Shown one piece after another: positions 22,334-32,255 of a DNA stretch of 64,000 nt. Position numbers and translations under genes: made by a program. Under the pieces are notes generated by a model. It made no database searches. It was not told where the DNA came from and was given only the letters and a program-made list of their open reading frames with translations. The DNA comes from Bacteroidales bacterium (GTDB lineage Bacteria; Bacteroidota; Bacteroidia; Bacteroidales; F082): NCBI GenBank assembly GCA_016290215.1, contig JAEETH010000008.1:38690-102689 (forward strand). The letters run 5' to 3'. The number at the start of each line of letters is the position of its first letter. Position 1 is the first letter of the stretch.

Positions 22334-23368
22334 ATGAATCCTATAATATCAATATTGATAATTACGCATAATCAGCGGTATCTGTTAGAACGTTGTTTGG
22401 ATAGTGTATTGAATCAAAAAATTGATGTTCCTTATGAAATAATTGTATCTGATGATGGAGCGGATGATGGCACAAAAGATTATATCCAACAGCTATGTTG
22501 TTCAGAACGAGTTTTAGGGAAAAAGAATCTTATCGAATTAAAATACGTTTATTGTTCTAATGAAATGACCTTTGGAAGAATCGGTTGGAACAAGCTCTCG
22601 GCCTACAAGCAAGCGCGCGGTAAGTATTTTGTGAATGTTGATGCCGATGATTTTTTAATTGGTGAAGATTTGTATCAGGAAGAGTATGAAATGTTGGAGT
22701 CTCATCCTGAGTGCTCGATGGTACAGACACGTCTTCTCATGTTAGATGATGGAGATAATATCGAAAAAATAAGGAAGGGCTATCCTTTTAGCGAAAAGAT
22801 TGAAAATGGGGTGAAATATTCATTGCAGGATTTTATTCGATACAAGTTGATAGGCCAGCACCAAACCTATATGTATCGACGTCGCCCTCAAGACGACATG
22901 GAACAGTTATTAGGTTGTGGGTTTGACGATTATAATATTACATATTATCATCTTCAATTTGGCCCAGTTGTCTTTTTAGACAAGACTGGCTATGTATGGG
23001 TGCAATATCCTAATAGCGCTTCGCAAGGTAAGACTAATGATGAGAATGTATTTTTTACATTGTTGCTACCTTTGAGGCTTTCAATGCAGAAGGCATTCGA
23101 AAAATCAAAGTATGTGCTTCTTTCTGGTGGATTTTGTTGGTTTACGTCTTTGATTAAAATTCCACCTTATTATCCGAAATTGGGTGACGTTAGAAATAAA
23201 GAAGAGGCGGCTCCAGATATCTTTATATGGAAGTTTTTTTCAGGACATCATCATAGATTTAGATCTTGGGTTAGATATGTGTTAATTTGGCTATTGTTGC
23301 AGGTAATGAATCGTTTACAAATTAGATCCAAGTTCTGCCTTGAATTATTATATAAGGCTATGGTATGA
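22334..23368 (+). CDS. GT2 family glycosyltransferase
   Basis: The 344-residue protein has a GT-A start IISILIITHNQRYLLERCLDSVLNQ, EIIVSDDGADDGT and the metal-binding segment YFVNVDADDFL. It is a cytoplasmic inverting GT2 of unknown donor and acceptor. The C-terminal end has a hydrophobic patch (WVRYVLIWLLLQVM) that may touch the membrane. An IS3 remnant begins 11 bp after its stop. Confidence 0.88.
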   Translation: MNPIISILIITHNQRYLLERCLDSVLNQKIDVPYEIIVSDDGADDGTKDYIQQLCCSERVLGKKNLIELKYVYCSNEMTFGRIGWNKLSAYKQARGKYFVNVDADDFLIGEDLYQEEYEMLESHPECSMVQTRLLMLDDGDNIEKIRKGYPFSEKIENGVKYSLQDFIRYKLIGQHQTYMYRRRPQDDMEQLLGCGFDDYNITYYHLQFGPVVFLDKTGYVWVQYPNSASQGKTNDENVFFTLLLPLRLSMQKAFEKSKYVLLSGGFCWFTSLIKIPPYYPKLGDVRNKEEAAPDIFIWKFFSGHHHRFRSWVRYVLIWLLLQVMNRLQIRSKFCLELLYKAMV

Positions 23369-23379
23369 GGGTGGTATAT

Positions 23380-23793
23380 TGTACCCCAAAATTGAGAACA
23401 TGAGTTAAGGTGAAAAAACAGTAGTTTTGCAGAGGATAAAAAACGTTAGGATTGCTTCGTCCCTCGCATTGACGTATGACAATAAAACGAAAGAAATTCA
23501 TAAACATATTCAAGGCCATGGTCGCCTTGGCCGCGATAAGGGAGCAGAAGATCCAGTCAGACCATCAAACGCGAGTACATCTACCTGAATCCTTGTGATA
23601 ATGCGATTGAGTTGCGGAAGGGAATTGAGAAGTTCATGTAGTATTACAACACTGAACGGCTCCATCAGTGCATTGAAAACGAAACCCGGAGCGCAAATAC
23701 GAAAACGACAACAAATTATTAATCCGTACCCATAAAGCTGCTTGATGATTCAGATTGATTCATTATACTTGCAGTCTCAATTAATGGGGTACA
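23380..23793 (+). mobile_element. Internally deleted IS3-family element
   Basis: Imperfect terminal repeats, TGTACCCCAAAATTGAGAAC on the left and the complement of TGTACCCCATTAATTGAGAC on the right, are flanked by ATAT on both sides, a likely 4-bp target duplication. Inside are the start of an OrfA-like transposase (IKRKKFINIFKAMVALAAIREQKI from 23476) and, fused to it, the end of an IS3 OrfB (KREYIYLNPCDNAIEL, YYNTERLHQ) with an in-frame TAG. The catalytic DDE core is gone, leaving a 414-bp non-autonomous remnant. Confidence 0.85.
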
Positions 23794-23809
23794 ATATAGA
23801 AAAACAGTT

Positions 23810-24847
23810 ATGAAGCAATTAATCACTATAGTAATTCCAGTCTACAACGTAGAATCATACATTTCCGATTGCCTTCAATCCGTGATGCGCCAGACCTATA
23901 AAGGTCCGTTAGAGTGCATCTTGGTGGATGATTGCGGCACGGACAAGAGCATTGAGATTGCGCAGAACATGATTGCGGAATACAATGGCCCGATTGAGTT
24001 CAAGGTTTTGCATCACGAACACAACAGAGGGGTTTCGGCAGCGCGCAATACAGGTATAGATGCAGCAAAGGGTGATTACGTGTGTTTTTTGGATAGCGAC
24101 GACTGGATTTCGGATGATTGTATTGAGAAGTTGGCTCAACCGCTTCAGAATGAGGTTTTTGATATAGTCATTGGAGATTACGAATTAGTAGGATATATGC
24201 CTTACCCTTTGGTGTTGTCATTGCCAGAAGGTTCTTATCACGAGGGAATCAGCGAAGTGTTTAGCAACCACGGTGTTTATATTATGCCCTGGAATAAACT
24301 GTATTCCAAAGAATTCCTGAATAGAAATAGATTGCGATTCGAGGAAGGCAAGAATCAAGAAGACGAGATTTTTGCTTTTGAAATTTCGTGCATTGAGAAG
24401 TCGTTTTATGTGGTCAAGACGGTGACTTATTATTATAGGATGAGGGAGGGTTCCATTGTCCATACTAACGACAAAGTATTACTCGCCAGGCATGCTGATG
24501 TAATCAATGTGCTGAAAGGGAAGGTGGAACAACGATACAAAGATATTGAAGGGATATTCGACTTCTATATGTTTTGGGTTATTAGAGTGTTTAGTTGGAC
24601 TTTTGGTTTAGAGATGGATGAGGAAATGAAAGCTTTTTTCGAGAAGCAAACGAAAGGCTTTCTTGAGCCCATTCCTAATGTTTGCTATTTGAAGAGTAAG
24701 CACTATAGGCTGCTTTATTTTGCCTGTAAAAGGGATCAAACCTATTCGCGGTTTCTATATGTTTATAATGTGTACCCTGAAAAGTTGAAAGGACGAGTCT
24801 TACGGAATGTGCTGAATCTGCTTCCATATAAAAGAAATGTTATATGA
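23810..24847 (+). CDS. GT2 family glycosyltransferase
   Basis: The 345-residue GT-A protein has TIVIPVYNVESYISDCLQSVMRQ, CILVDDCGTDKS, NRGVSAARNTGID and CFLDSDDW. It is the first intact gene after the IS3 remnant, and its start lies 12 bp beyond the remnant's flank. Its stop overlaps the next GT2 start (ATGA). Confidence 0.9.
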   Translation: MKQLITIVIPVYNVESYISDCLQSVMRQTYKGPLECILVDDCGTDKSIEIAQNMIAEYNGPIEFKVLHHEHNRGVSAARNTGIDAAKGDYVCFLDSDDWISDDCIEKLAQPLQNEVFDIVIGDYELVGYMPYPLVLSLPEGSYHEGISEVFSNHGVYIMPWNKLYSKEFLNRNRLRFEEGKNQEDEIFAFEISCIEKSFYVVKTVTYYYRMREGSIVHTNDKVLLARHADVINVLKGKVEQRYKDIEGIFDFYMFWVIRVFSWTFGLEMDEEMKAFFEKQTKGFLEPIPNVCYLKSKHYRLLYFACKRDQTYSRFLYVYNVYPEKLKGRVLRNVLNLLPYKRNVI

Positions 24848-25737
24848 AGATTTCTGTGATAGTTCCTGTATACAATACTGCCCAATTCTTGCCTCATTGC
24901 ATTGATAGCATCCTTAGCCAAAACTTTTCTGATTTTGAGTTGTTGCTCATTGATGACGGTAGCACTGACGGCAGTGGCCAGATTTGTGATTCCTATGCTG
25001 AAAAGGACAACCGTATCCGTGTGTTCCATAAGGAGAATGGAGGAGTGAGTTCTGCTAGGAATATGGGATTGGATAATGCACAAGGAGAATGGATAAACTT
25101 TGTGGATAGCGATGACTGGCTTGAGCAGGATTTTTTTGTGATTGGCAATAATGAAAATGTTGACTTGATATATCAGCACAGGGTTTTTGCGGATGGAAAA
25201 TGTGATAGTATTATACAACCAGGTATATTTAGAGGAGAGGATTATCTGGATTTTTTGACAGAGAATAGTCAAACTAATTTATTCTTAATGTGCTATAGCA
25301 TGTTGCTTAGAAGTGCTATTTTGACAGATAATCATATCCGATTTGATGAAAATCTGCGATTTGGTGAAGATAGGATATTTATAATGGAGTATCTCATCCA
25401 TTGCAGTTCAATACAGGTGTTGGCAAACTCACGTTATGTTTATAATCAATGTGAAAACTGGAATAATAAATTCGTGTTATCTTTCCATGAGGTTGAAAAT
25501 TTTATGGATTCTTTCATGAAGATTTGCGATAGGTTTCCTTTGAAAACCACATGGATAATTCACAATGCTGATTTTATTTTGAATTTTATTGATAAAAATG
25601 AGAAAAACGTGAGAATCAAGAGGGCTATATCGAAGCCTATGTTAAAATATCGTAAGGCGTTATTCGGTGAAAAATCGGTAGGGTTTAAAATTAAATATTA
25701 CATTTCAAGGATTCTAATAATGTTCTTACATGAGTAA
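24844..25737 (+). CDS. GT2 family glycosyltransferase
   Basis: The 297-residue GT-A enzyme has SVIVPVYNTAQFLPHCIDSILSQ, LLIDDGSTDGSG, NGGVSSARNMGLD and NFVDSDDW. Its first 100 residues are close to the gene at 25730 and to the pseudogene at 21935, so the three are recent paralogs whose C-terminal halves differ. It overlaps the next gene by 8 bp. Confidence 0.9.
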   Translation: MKISVIVPVYNTAQFLPHCIDSILSQNFSDFELLLIDDGSTDGSGQICDSYAEKDNRIRVFHKENGGVSSARNMGLDNAQGEWINFVDSDDWLEQDFFVIGNNENVDLIYQHRVFADGKCDSIIQPGIFRGEDYLDFLTENSQTNLFLMCYSMLLRSAILTDNHIRFDENLRFGEDRIFIMEYLIHCSSIQVLANSRYVYNQCENWNNKFVLSFHEVENFMDSFMKICDRFPLKTTWIIHNADFILNFIDKNEKNVRIKRAISKPMLKYRKALFGEKSVGFKIKYYISRILIMFLHE

Positions 25738-26695
25738 GATTTCCATCATCGTCCCTATATACAATACAGAGCAATACCTTCCGCGTTGCATTGACAGCAT
25801 TTTAAGCCAAAGTTTTACTGACTTTGAATTACTACTTATCGATGATGGCAGTATTGATGGTAGTGGTGCCATTTGCGATGCATTTGCTGAGAAAGACAAC
25901 CGAGTCCGTGTGCTTCACAAGGATAATGGAGGTGTGAGTTCGGCGAGGAATATAGGTCTTATTGAAGCAAAAGGCGAGTGGATATGCTTTGCGGATTCCG
26001 ATGATGAGTTGCTTCCCGATGGACTGAAGGTGATGGCAGAAGGAATTTCGAAAGAGGTAAGTTTGGTGATGGCTGGATACGTTATTTGTGATGATAATGG
26101 AAAGTTAATCTATTCTATTGATAAATTGATTTCTTATTTGATTGACCCAAGGCAAGCAGTTAAGGAAATGTTTATCCCTACGGATTATGGATATTATGGT
26201 TATATTTGGTGTAAATTATTTAGGTTGTCCGAGATTAGGAAAAATAAGATTCGCTTTTCAGAAGATGTTTTTTTCGACGAAGATCGCTTGTTTTTGACGC
26301 AGTATATTTGTGCGATGGAGAAAAGTGCCTATTATAATACAAAACCGGTTTATATGTATTATGAGCGTTCGGGGAGTGCAATGATGTTGTTGAAAAAAAG
26401 GTTTAATCCCCAATTTGTTACTGATTTTGATGCACAAGTAATGATAACAGAGAGTGTGAGTTCAAGGTTTTTGGATGGAGAATTAAAAGAATTAGCTGAT
26501 TATGAAGTGTATAGATCCTATAGGAGAATTGTAGGGATGATGGACGATTTTCAAGTTGATGATAAATCGCTTTTGCATCAGTTGCGTTCAAAACTCATTT
26601 CAACAATTGGGAGAGGGAAGTATATTAACTACGAATATCAGAGAGATAAAAGGCGAGTGCATAATAAGTTAAAGAAAATATTGTGTCATGGATAA
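25730..26695 (+). CDS. GT2 family glycosyltransferase
   Basis: This 321-residue paralog of the upstream gene has SIIVPIYNTEQYLPRCIDSILSQ, LLIDDGSIDGSGAICD, NGGVSSARNIG and CFADSDDE. After about residue 105 the two diverge, which suggests different acceptors. The stop overlaps the next gene by 8 bp. Confidence 0.9.
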   Translation: MSKISIIVPIYNTEQYLPRCIDSILSQSFTDFELLLIDDGSIDGSGAICDAFAEKDNRVRVLHKDNGGVSSARNIGLIEAKGEWICFADSDDELLPDGLKVMAEGISKEVSLVMAGYVICDDNGKLIYSIDKLISYLIDPRQAVKEMFIPTDYGYYGYIWCKLFRLSEIRKNKIRFSEDVFFDEDRLFLTQYICAMEKSAYYNTKPVYMYYERSGSAMMLLKKRFNPQFVTDFDAQVMITESVSSRFLDGELKELADYEVYRSYRRIVGMMDDFQVDDKSLLHQLRSKLISTIGRGKYINYEYQRDKRRVHNKLKKILCHG

Positions 26696-27719
26696 ACTTT
26701 TAACAATTGTTATTCCAACCTATAACATGCAAGACTACCTAAATAGATGTCTTGATTCCCTTGTTATTGAATCATCCTTGATGGAACAATTGGAGGTTTT
26801 GGTTGTCAACGATGGCAGCAAAGATAGTTCCTCTACCATTGCTCATGAGTATGAAGCCAAGTTTCCGGGTACATTTAGGGTAATTGATAAAGAAAACGGC
26901 AATTATGGCTCTTGTGTGAACCGTGGCTTGGCTGAAGCGAAAGGTAAGTACATCAAGGTATTGGATGCCGATGATTGGTTTGACACAGAGGAATTTGCGT
27001 CGTTTATGCAAAAGTTGGATGGTATTAATGGCGTCGATATGGTGTTGACGGATTTTCAAAGGGTTTCTAACAAAGGAGAGGTCTTGGAGACTTGTAAGTT
27101 TGAATTGGAATATGATACCCCTTTCTCATTCCGACAAATGAATAATATGGAGTATTATGCACATCATTCTATTACATATCTTACACAGTTGTTGAGAGAC
27201 ATTAGTTACCACCAAACCGAAGGCATCCCCTATACTGATAATGAATGGATGTATTTCCCTCAATTGTATGTAAACCAGGCTTTATATGCCAACAATAATG
27301 TCTATCGTTATTGTATTGGGCGTGAAGGTCAGACTATGGATCCACAGGTAAAGTCGCGGAATGGTAAACATGTGATAACCTTGTTGATGAATATGATAAG
27401 TTATGCTTCAATTATAACAAGTGATATAAAAGCTGGTTTTTCTTATAAAAGATTGGAAAGCTTTATAATTCATTCGAGCAAGGGGTTGTATAAAGATTTT
27501 TTGGTAAATATGGATGAGGGAAGTTTTGATGCTGATACTCTTAGGTTATATGACAATTTCTTGTTTAAAGAAAGAAAAGATATTTATGACATATTAGATA
27601 AGGAATTAAGATTGAAAGTGGTGCCTGTTCATTATGTGAGGTATTGGAGAAAGCATGGAAAACGTTTCCCTGTTGATTGGTTTCGTGAGGCTTATAGATC
27701 TTTTAGATATGGGAAATGA
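26688..27719 (+). CDS. GT2 family glycosyltransferase
   Basis: The 343-residue protein has TIVIPTYNMQDYLNRCLDSL, VLVVNDGSKDSS, NGNYGSCVNRGLAEAKGKY and VLDADDWF. The NYGSCVNRG form of the acceptor loop separates it from its neighbours. Its specificity is unknown. Confidence 0.9.
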   Translation: MDKLLTIVIPTYNMQDYLNRCLDSLVIESSLMEQLEVLVVNDGSKDSSSTIAHEYEAKFPGTFRVIDKENGNYGSCVNRGLAEAKGKYIKVLDADDWFDTEEFASFMQKLDGINGVDMVLTDFQRVSNKGEVLETCKFELEYDTPFSFRQMNNMEYYAHHSITYLTQLLRDISYHQTEGIPYTDNEWMYFPQLYVNQALYANNNVYRYCIGREGQTMDPQVKSRNGKHVITLLMNMISYASIITSDIKAGFSYKRLESFIIHSSKGLYKDFLVNMDEGSFDADTLRLYDNFLFKERKDIYDILDKELRLKVVPVHYVRYWRKHGKRFPVDWFREAYRSFRYGK

Positions 27720-27796
27720 AAAATGTGTTCATCATCATGCGTATACGTGAATAGGATTGAGGCTAATTAGTAGAATGACGTTTTTGGGGTTTAGAA

Positions 27797-28750
27797 ATGA
27801 AACATCATCGGTTAAGTTTTTATATCAAATATAGAAAGAAAACGGGCAAACGTGGTCTTGCATTATTAAAAAAAGTCAGCCATGATGTTATGTCTGAGCT
27901 TGTTGGAACGGCGTTTGAATTTTTGTGTAAAACTCACGTATGCAAACCATATTTGGTTGTAATGGTAGATGGGGGTATATGCTCTCAGATGAATCAGTAT
28001 TTGTTAGGTCAAATCTATGCTCAACGTGGAGAAGACGTTCTCTATGATTTGAATTGGTATGAAAAAGTTGGGACGGATGTGGATGGGCATTTTGCCCGGA
28101 CATTTGAATTGGAGGAAATGTTTCCTGACATCCATGTGCAAACTTTGGGAAAGCTGAAAAGATGGTTTTATCGTACTTTTTTAATGTATGTTTCTGCCGA
28201 CCGAAATCAACCTGATCAATCTTCTTCAGTTTCTCCTGCTTATTTTGGTGGCTATTACGATATTGATGATGATGTCTTTTCGGAGCATTTTGACCGATTG
28301 TTTAATGATGTCAAGAGATCTGAGGTTCCTGATGTGTTGAAATTGTCATCATCCAATCAGTTTTCGTGTGCAGTGCATGTCCGTCGAGGTGATTTGGCAC
28401 GTGGCGATAATCCCTGGTATGGAGGTGTGGCAGATGACTATTTTTTCCGAGCCATTGAGTATGTGGAAAGGCTTTATCCTCATACGCGATTCTTTTTCTT
28501 TTCGGATGAAATGGCGTATGTGAAAACTAATATTGTCCCGAATTTGTCTGTGGATTATGTATTGATACCCGAAACGAATAAAGCTTTTGAAGATTTATTG
28601 CTTATATCAAAGTGTGATATTATAGTTGCGAGTCAGGGTAGTTTTGGTAAATTTGCTGCAATGTTGAATAGGAACAGTATGCTTGTTCTCTGTGATAACG
28701 GATATGCTAAACCTTGGTTGACTCGGAAAAAGAATACGGTGGTATTGTAG
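27797..28750 (+). CDS. GT11 family alpha-1,2-fucosyltransferase-like enzyme
   Basis: The 317-residue protein has the GT11 signature HVRRGD (residues 194-199), a GGICSQMNQY loop like the family's GGLGNQMFQY, and FFFFSDEMAYVK and DLLLISKCDIIVASQGSFGKFAA motifs. Such enzymes move L-fucose from GDP-fucose. It implies a fucose-like side chain in the glycan. No gmd or fcl is in the window, so GDP-fucose would come from elsewhere. Confidence 0.85.
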   Translation: MKHHRLSFYIKYRKKTGKRGLALLKKVSHDVMSELVGTAFEFLCKTHVCKPYLVVMVDGGICSQMNQYLLGQIYAQRGEDVLYDLNWYEKVGTDVDGHFARTFELEEMFPDIHVQTLGKLKRWFYRTFLMYVSADRNQPDQSSSVSPAYFGGYYDIDDDVFSEHFDRLFNDVKRSEVPDVLKLSSSNQFSCAVHVRRGDLARGDNPWYGGVADDYFFRAIEYVERLYPHTRFFFFSDEMAYVKTNIVPNLSVDYVLIPETNKAFEDLLLISKCDIIVASQGSFGKFAAMLNRNSMLVLCDNGYAKPWLTRKKNTVVL

Positions 28751-28778
28751 CGTTAACGAGGTTCAGACTGATTGAATC

Positions 28779-29762
28779 ATGTTGATTTCATTTATTATTC
28801 CGGCGTTCAATGCCTCAGGTACAATAAAACGATGCTTGGACAGTATCTATGGCTTGTTTGTTAACCAATTTGATTTTGAAGTAATTGTCATTGACGATTG
28901 TTCAACAGACAATACAGTTGAAGTGGCTAAAGACTACGCCTTGCAGCATCCTAGCTTGGTTTTGCTATGCCAGCCTGAGAACCATCGGCAAGGCGCGGCG
29001 AGAAATAGAGGCGTTGCCTTGGCCAAAGGAAAGTATATTGTGTTCGTTGATAGTGATGATGAATCTTCAAAGGGTGTAATATGTGCAGTCCAATTGGCAG
29101 AGAAGAATGGGGCGGATATGGTGGCAATGCGTTATTCAAAGGTCGGTAATGATGGAAAAATTGATGGAGAGGTAAGTTTACCCTACAATAAAATGTTCAC
29201 TGGAAAGGAGATGCAAACAGAGTTCCCGTTTTGGGGTACAGCGCCTTGGTCGTATATTTATCGAAAAGCATTTTTGGATGAAACTAATTATCCATTTGCA
29301 GAGGATGTGCTTTTTGAGGACTCTGATTTCGTCAATGTTCATTTGTTTTTTGCGAAACGAATGATGTATTGCGATGAATGTGGATATGTCATGCATTATA
29401 ATGCGGAATCAACAACTCACACGATATCGTACAAGCATCTGGCAGACTATGCGTTGTTGGGGACTAGGATGTTGCATTTTTACGAAAGTCTTGATAATAA
29501 GAATGATAAATATGCCGAAACAATACTTGAAGGCGGAAGTTATAATATAATGAAGGCTTTGTACAAGTTGCCACGACTGAAGTCTCGTACAGAGGTAAGC
29601 GCGTTTTATGATAGGTTTGATGCTTTTTATGATCGAAAATTGTTACTTGGATACCGAAAACCTGCTTACTGTTGGACCCATTGGACTCGGAATTGTCTAA
29701 AACATCGGGAATTGATTACTATGATTATGGGGATTGTTATTCCATTGGTAAAAAGGAGTTAA
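28779..29762 (+). CDS. GT2 family glycosyltransferase
   Basis: The 327-residue GT-A enzyme has SFIIPAFNASGTIKRCLDSI, VIVIDDCSTDNT, RQGAARNRGVALAKGKY and FVDSDDE. It lies between the fucosyltransferase and glf. The sugar used is not deducible from the sequence. Confidence 0.9.
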   Translation: MLISFIIPAFNASGTIKRCLDSIYGLFVNQFDFEVIVIDDCSTDNTVEVAKDYALQHPSLVLLCQPENHRQGAARNRGVALAKGKYIVFVDSDDESSKGVICAVQLAEKNGADMVAMRYSKVGNDGKIDGEVSLPYNKMFTGKEMQTEFPFWGTAPWSYIYRKAFLDETNYPFAEDVLFEDSDFVNVHLFFAKRMMYCDECGYVMHYNAESTTHTISYKHLADYALLGTRMLHFYESLDNKNDKYAETILEGGSYNIMKALYKLPRLKSRTEVSAFYDRFDAFYDRKLLLGYRKPAYCWTHWTRNCLKHRELITMIMGIVIPLVKRS

Positions 29763-29789
29763 AAGTAAATATAAAGGAGTTAAAATTAA

Positions 29790-30914
29790 ATGAAGCTATA
29801 CAATTACCTCGTCGTTGGCTCCGGACTTTACGGTGCCACTTTTGCCCATTTTGCCAAGCAATTGGGTAAGCGATGCTTAGTGATAGACAAACGACCGCAT
29901 TTGGGTGGCAATGTGTATTGTGAAAACATAGAGGGCATCAATGTTCATAGATACGGTCCTCATATCTTCCATACCTCTAACAAGGAAGTGTGGGATTTTG
30001 TGAATAGGATAGTGCCTTTCAATCGCTATACCAACTGTCCTGTGGCGAATTATAAAGGTAAACTCTATAATTTGCCTTTCAACATGAACACGTTCTACCA
30101 GATGTGGGGCGTAATTACGCCCGAGGCGGCTAAGGCCAAGATTGAGGAACAACGATTTGAGGCAGTGAAGGCTCTGCAAGGTCGTGAGCCAGCCAATCTT
30201 GAGGAACAGGCGCTGAGTTTGGTCGGAAGAGATATCTATGAGGTGCTCATCAAAGGCTACACGGAGAAACAGTGGGGGAGAAGTTGCTCCGATTTACCTG
30301 CTTTCATTATCCGTAGACTCCCACTTCGATTTGTGTTCGACAATAACTATTTCAATGATCTCTATCAAGGTATTCCCATTGGTGGCTACAATAAACTGAT
30401 AGATGGCCTACTTGATGGTGTTGAAACACAAGTCAGTTGTGACTACTTTGAACATCGTAGTGAATTGACTGCCTTGGCGGATAGAATTGTTTATACCGGA
30501 CAGATTGATAAGTTCTACAACTATTGCTTTGGCCATCTTGATTTTCGCACGGTGTCGTTTGAGCAAGAAATATTGGACAGACCCAACTATCAAGGTAATG
30601 CTCTGATAAACTATACTGAACGTGAAGTGCCTTACACTAGAGTGATAGAACATAAGCATTTCGAGATGTTCGGTCAAATGGTGTTTGATTGCCCGAAGAC
30701 GATCATTTCGAGAGAATATAGCACAGAATGGAAGCCAGGGATGGAGCCGTATTATCCAGTGAATGATGTAAAGAACAATGAACTATACTTGAAATACAAG
30801 GCCTTGGCTGACAAAGAAAATAATGTTATCTTCGGTGGGCGTTTGGCCGAGTACAAGTATTATGATATGGCGCCTGTCATTGAGCAGGTAATGAAAATGA
30901 GAAATATTATTTAA
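29790..30914 (+). CDS. glf: UDP-galactopyranose mutase
   Basis: The 374-residue flavoenzyme opens with a dinucleotide fold (YLVVGSGLYGATFAHFAKQLG) and has RPHLGGN, RYGPHIFHT, YTEKQWG, RRLPLRF and a C-terminal GRLAEYKYYDM block. It converts UDP-galactopyranose to UDP-galactofuranose, so the polysaccharide should contain Galf. An AAAGGAG stretch lies just upstream of the ATG. The gene is 3 bp from the ABC ATPase gene. Confidence 0.97.
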   Translation: MKLYNYLVVGSGLYGATFAHFAKQLGKRCLVIDKRPHLGGNVYCENIEGINVHRYGPHIFHTSNKEVWDFVNRIVPFNRYTNCPVANYKGKLYNLPFNMNTFYQMWGVITPEAAKAKIEEQRFEAVKALQGREPANLEEQALSLVGRDIYEVLIKGYTEKQWGRSCSDLPAFIIRRLPLRFVFDNNYFNDLYQGIPIGGYNKLIDGLLDGVETQVSCDYFEHRSELTALADRIVYTGQIDKFYNYCFGHLDFRTVSFEQEILDRPNYQGNALINYTEREVPYTRVIEHKHFEMFGQMVFDCPKTIISREYSTEWKPGMEPYYPVNDVKNNELYLKYKALADKENNVIFGGRLAEYKYYDMAPVIEQVMKMRNII

Positions 30915-30917
30915 ATT

Positions 30918-32204
30918 ATGCCAGTAGCAATAGAATTCAACAATGTTAGCAAACTCTACCGTCTGGGTTTGGTCTCAAGTGGAACGTTGAGTAGCGATCT
31001 TCAGAGGTGGTGGGTTATGAATATTTTGGGTAAGGAAGACCCTTTCATGAAAGTTGGCTCGATTAATGACCGTTCCAAAGCTGCCGACAGTGATTACGTA
31101 TGGGCCTTGAAGGACATTGACTTTAAGGTGGAACAGGGCGATGTGGTGGGCATCATCGGCAAAAATGGAGCAGGAAAGAGCACACTGCTCAAACTGCTTT
31201 CTAAAGTGACAGCTCCAACTGCTGGTACGATTCGGGCTAAGGGTCGTATCGCTAGTCTTTTGGAAGTGGGTACAGGGTTCCATTCAGAATTGACAGGACG
31301 CGAAAACATATATATGAATGGAACAATCCTTGGCATGACCAAAAAGGAGATTGATAGTAAGATAGATGAAATAATTGATTTTTCCGGTTGTGAGCGCTAC
31401 ATTGATACACCAGTAAAGCGTTACAGTTCGGGTATGAGCGTACGCCTTGGTTTCGCCGTGGCAGCTCACTTGGACCCTGAAATTTTGGTGGTAGATGAAG
31501 TGTTGGCGGTAGGTGATGCTGAATTCCAAAAGAAGGCTATTGGGAAAATGCATGATGTGAGCAAAGGTGAGGGAAGAACGGTACTTTTTGTGAGTCATAA
31601 TATGACGAGTATCAAGGCTCTATGTAAACGTGGTGTGATTTTGAAGAATGGTTTGCTTGTGGATGATGGCCCCGTAGATACTATTGTGACGCATTATTTG
31701 CGCGGTGACAATGAAGTGGATAATTATAAGTGTTGGGAAATACCTGAGATTAAGGGCGGAGAGTTTGAATTACTGGAAATTGGGGTGAGACGCAAAGGTG
31801 GAGATTTTTCGGATGTAATGCGTATGGATCAAGATATAGAAATTGTGATTAAATATCGTTTGAAAAAGCCTATTGAGAATTTCTGGATAACCATGCACAT
31901 GAAAAACGAACAAGGAAATAAGATTTTTTCATTTGGTGGTGGTGGGCGCTGCTATGACAAGCATCATGAAGCAGGCGAATATTTGCAAATATGCACAATT
32001 CCTGCCGATTTTCTCAATTGGGGAAGTTATGCCATCGATTTTGTAGCAATAAAACAGGATCCGAATATTAATCTTATGGTGGTGGAAAACGATGTAGTTT
32101 CGTTTGTCGTTTCAAATAAAATTGTTGCCATAGGAGACTATATGGGCAAAGAACCTGGAGATGTTACTCCCAAGTTTGACTTCGTTGAGGAAAGAATGAA
32201 ATGA
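30918..32204 (+). CDS. wzt: ABC exporter ATPase with Wzt-type carbohydrate-binding tail
   Basis: The 428-residue protein has Walker A GKNGAGKST (81-89), signature YSSGM, Walker B ILVVDEV and FVSHNM. A C-terminal region of about 170 residues follows (from roughly 255), predicted as the beta-sandwich domain that reads the glycan's end before export. It should pair with the permease at 19828. Such a tail fits O-antigen or A-LPS style export with chain-end recognition. Confidence 0.92.
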   Translation: MPVAIEFNNVSKLYRLGLVSSGTLSSDLQRWWVMNILGKEDPFMKVGSINDRSKAADSDYVWALKDIDFKVEQGDVVGIIGKNGAGKSTLLKLLSKVTAPTAGTIRAKGRIASLLEVGTGFHSELTGRENIYMNGTILGMTKKEIDSKIDEIIDFSGCERYIDTPVKRYSSGMSVRLGFAVAAHLDPEILVVDEVLAVGDAEFQKKAIGKMHDVSKGEGRTVLFVSHNMTSIKALCKRGVILKNGLLVDDGPVDTIVTHYLRGDNEVDNYKCWEIPEIKGGEFELLEIGVRRKGGDFSDVMRMDQDIEIVIKYRLKKPIENFWITMHMKNEQGNKIFSFGGGGRCYDKHHEAGEYLQICTIPADFLNWGSYAIDFVAIKQDPNINLMVVENDVVSFVVSNKIVAIGDYMGKEPGDVTPKFDFVEERMK

Positions 32205-32255
32205 ACCTCTTGTGCAAGAGAACAATGTTGATGATATAAAGATAAGAAATTAAAT

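Noticed and set aside
23476-23600. Functional transposase gene
   Set aside because: Only the first part of OrfA and the last part of OrfB remain, with stops in frame and no DDE core.
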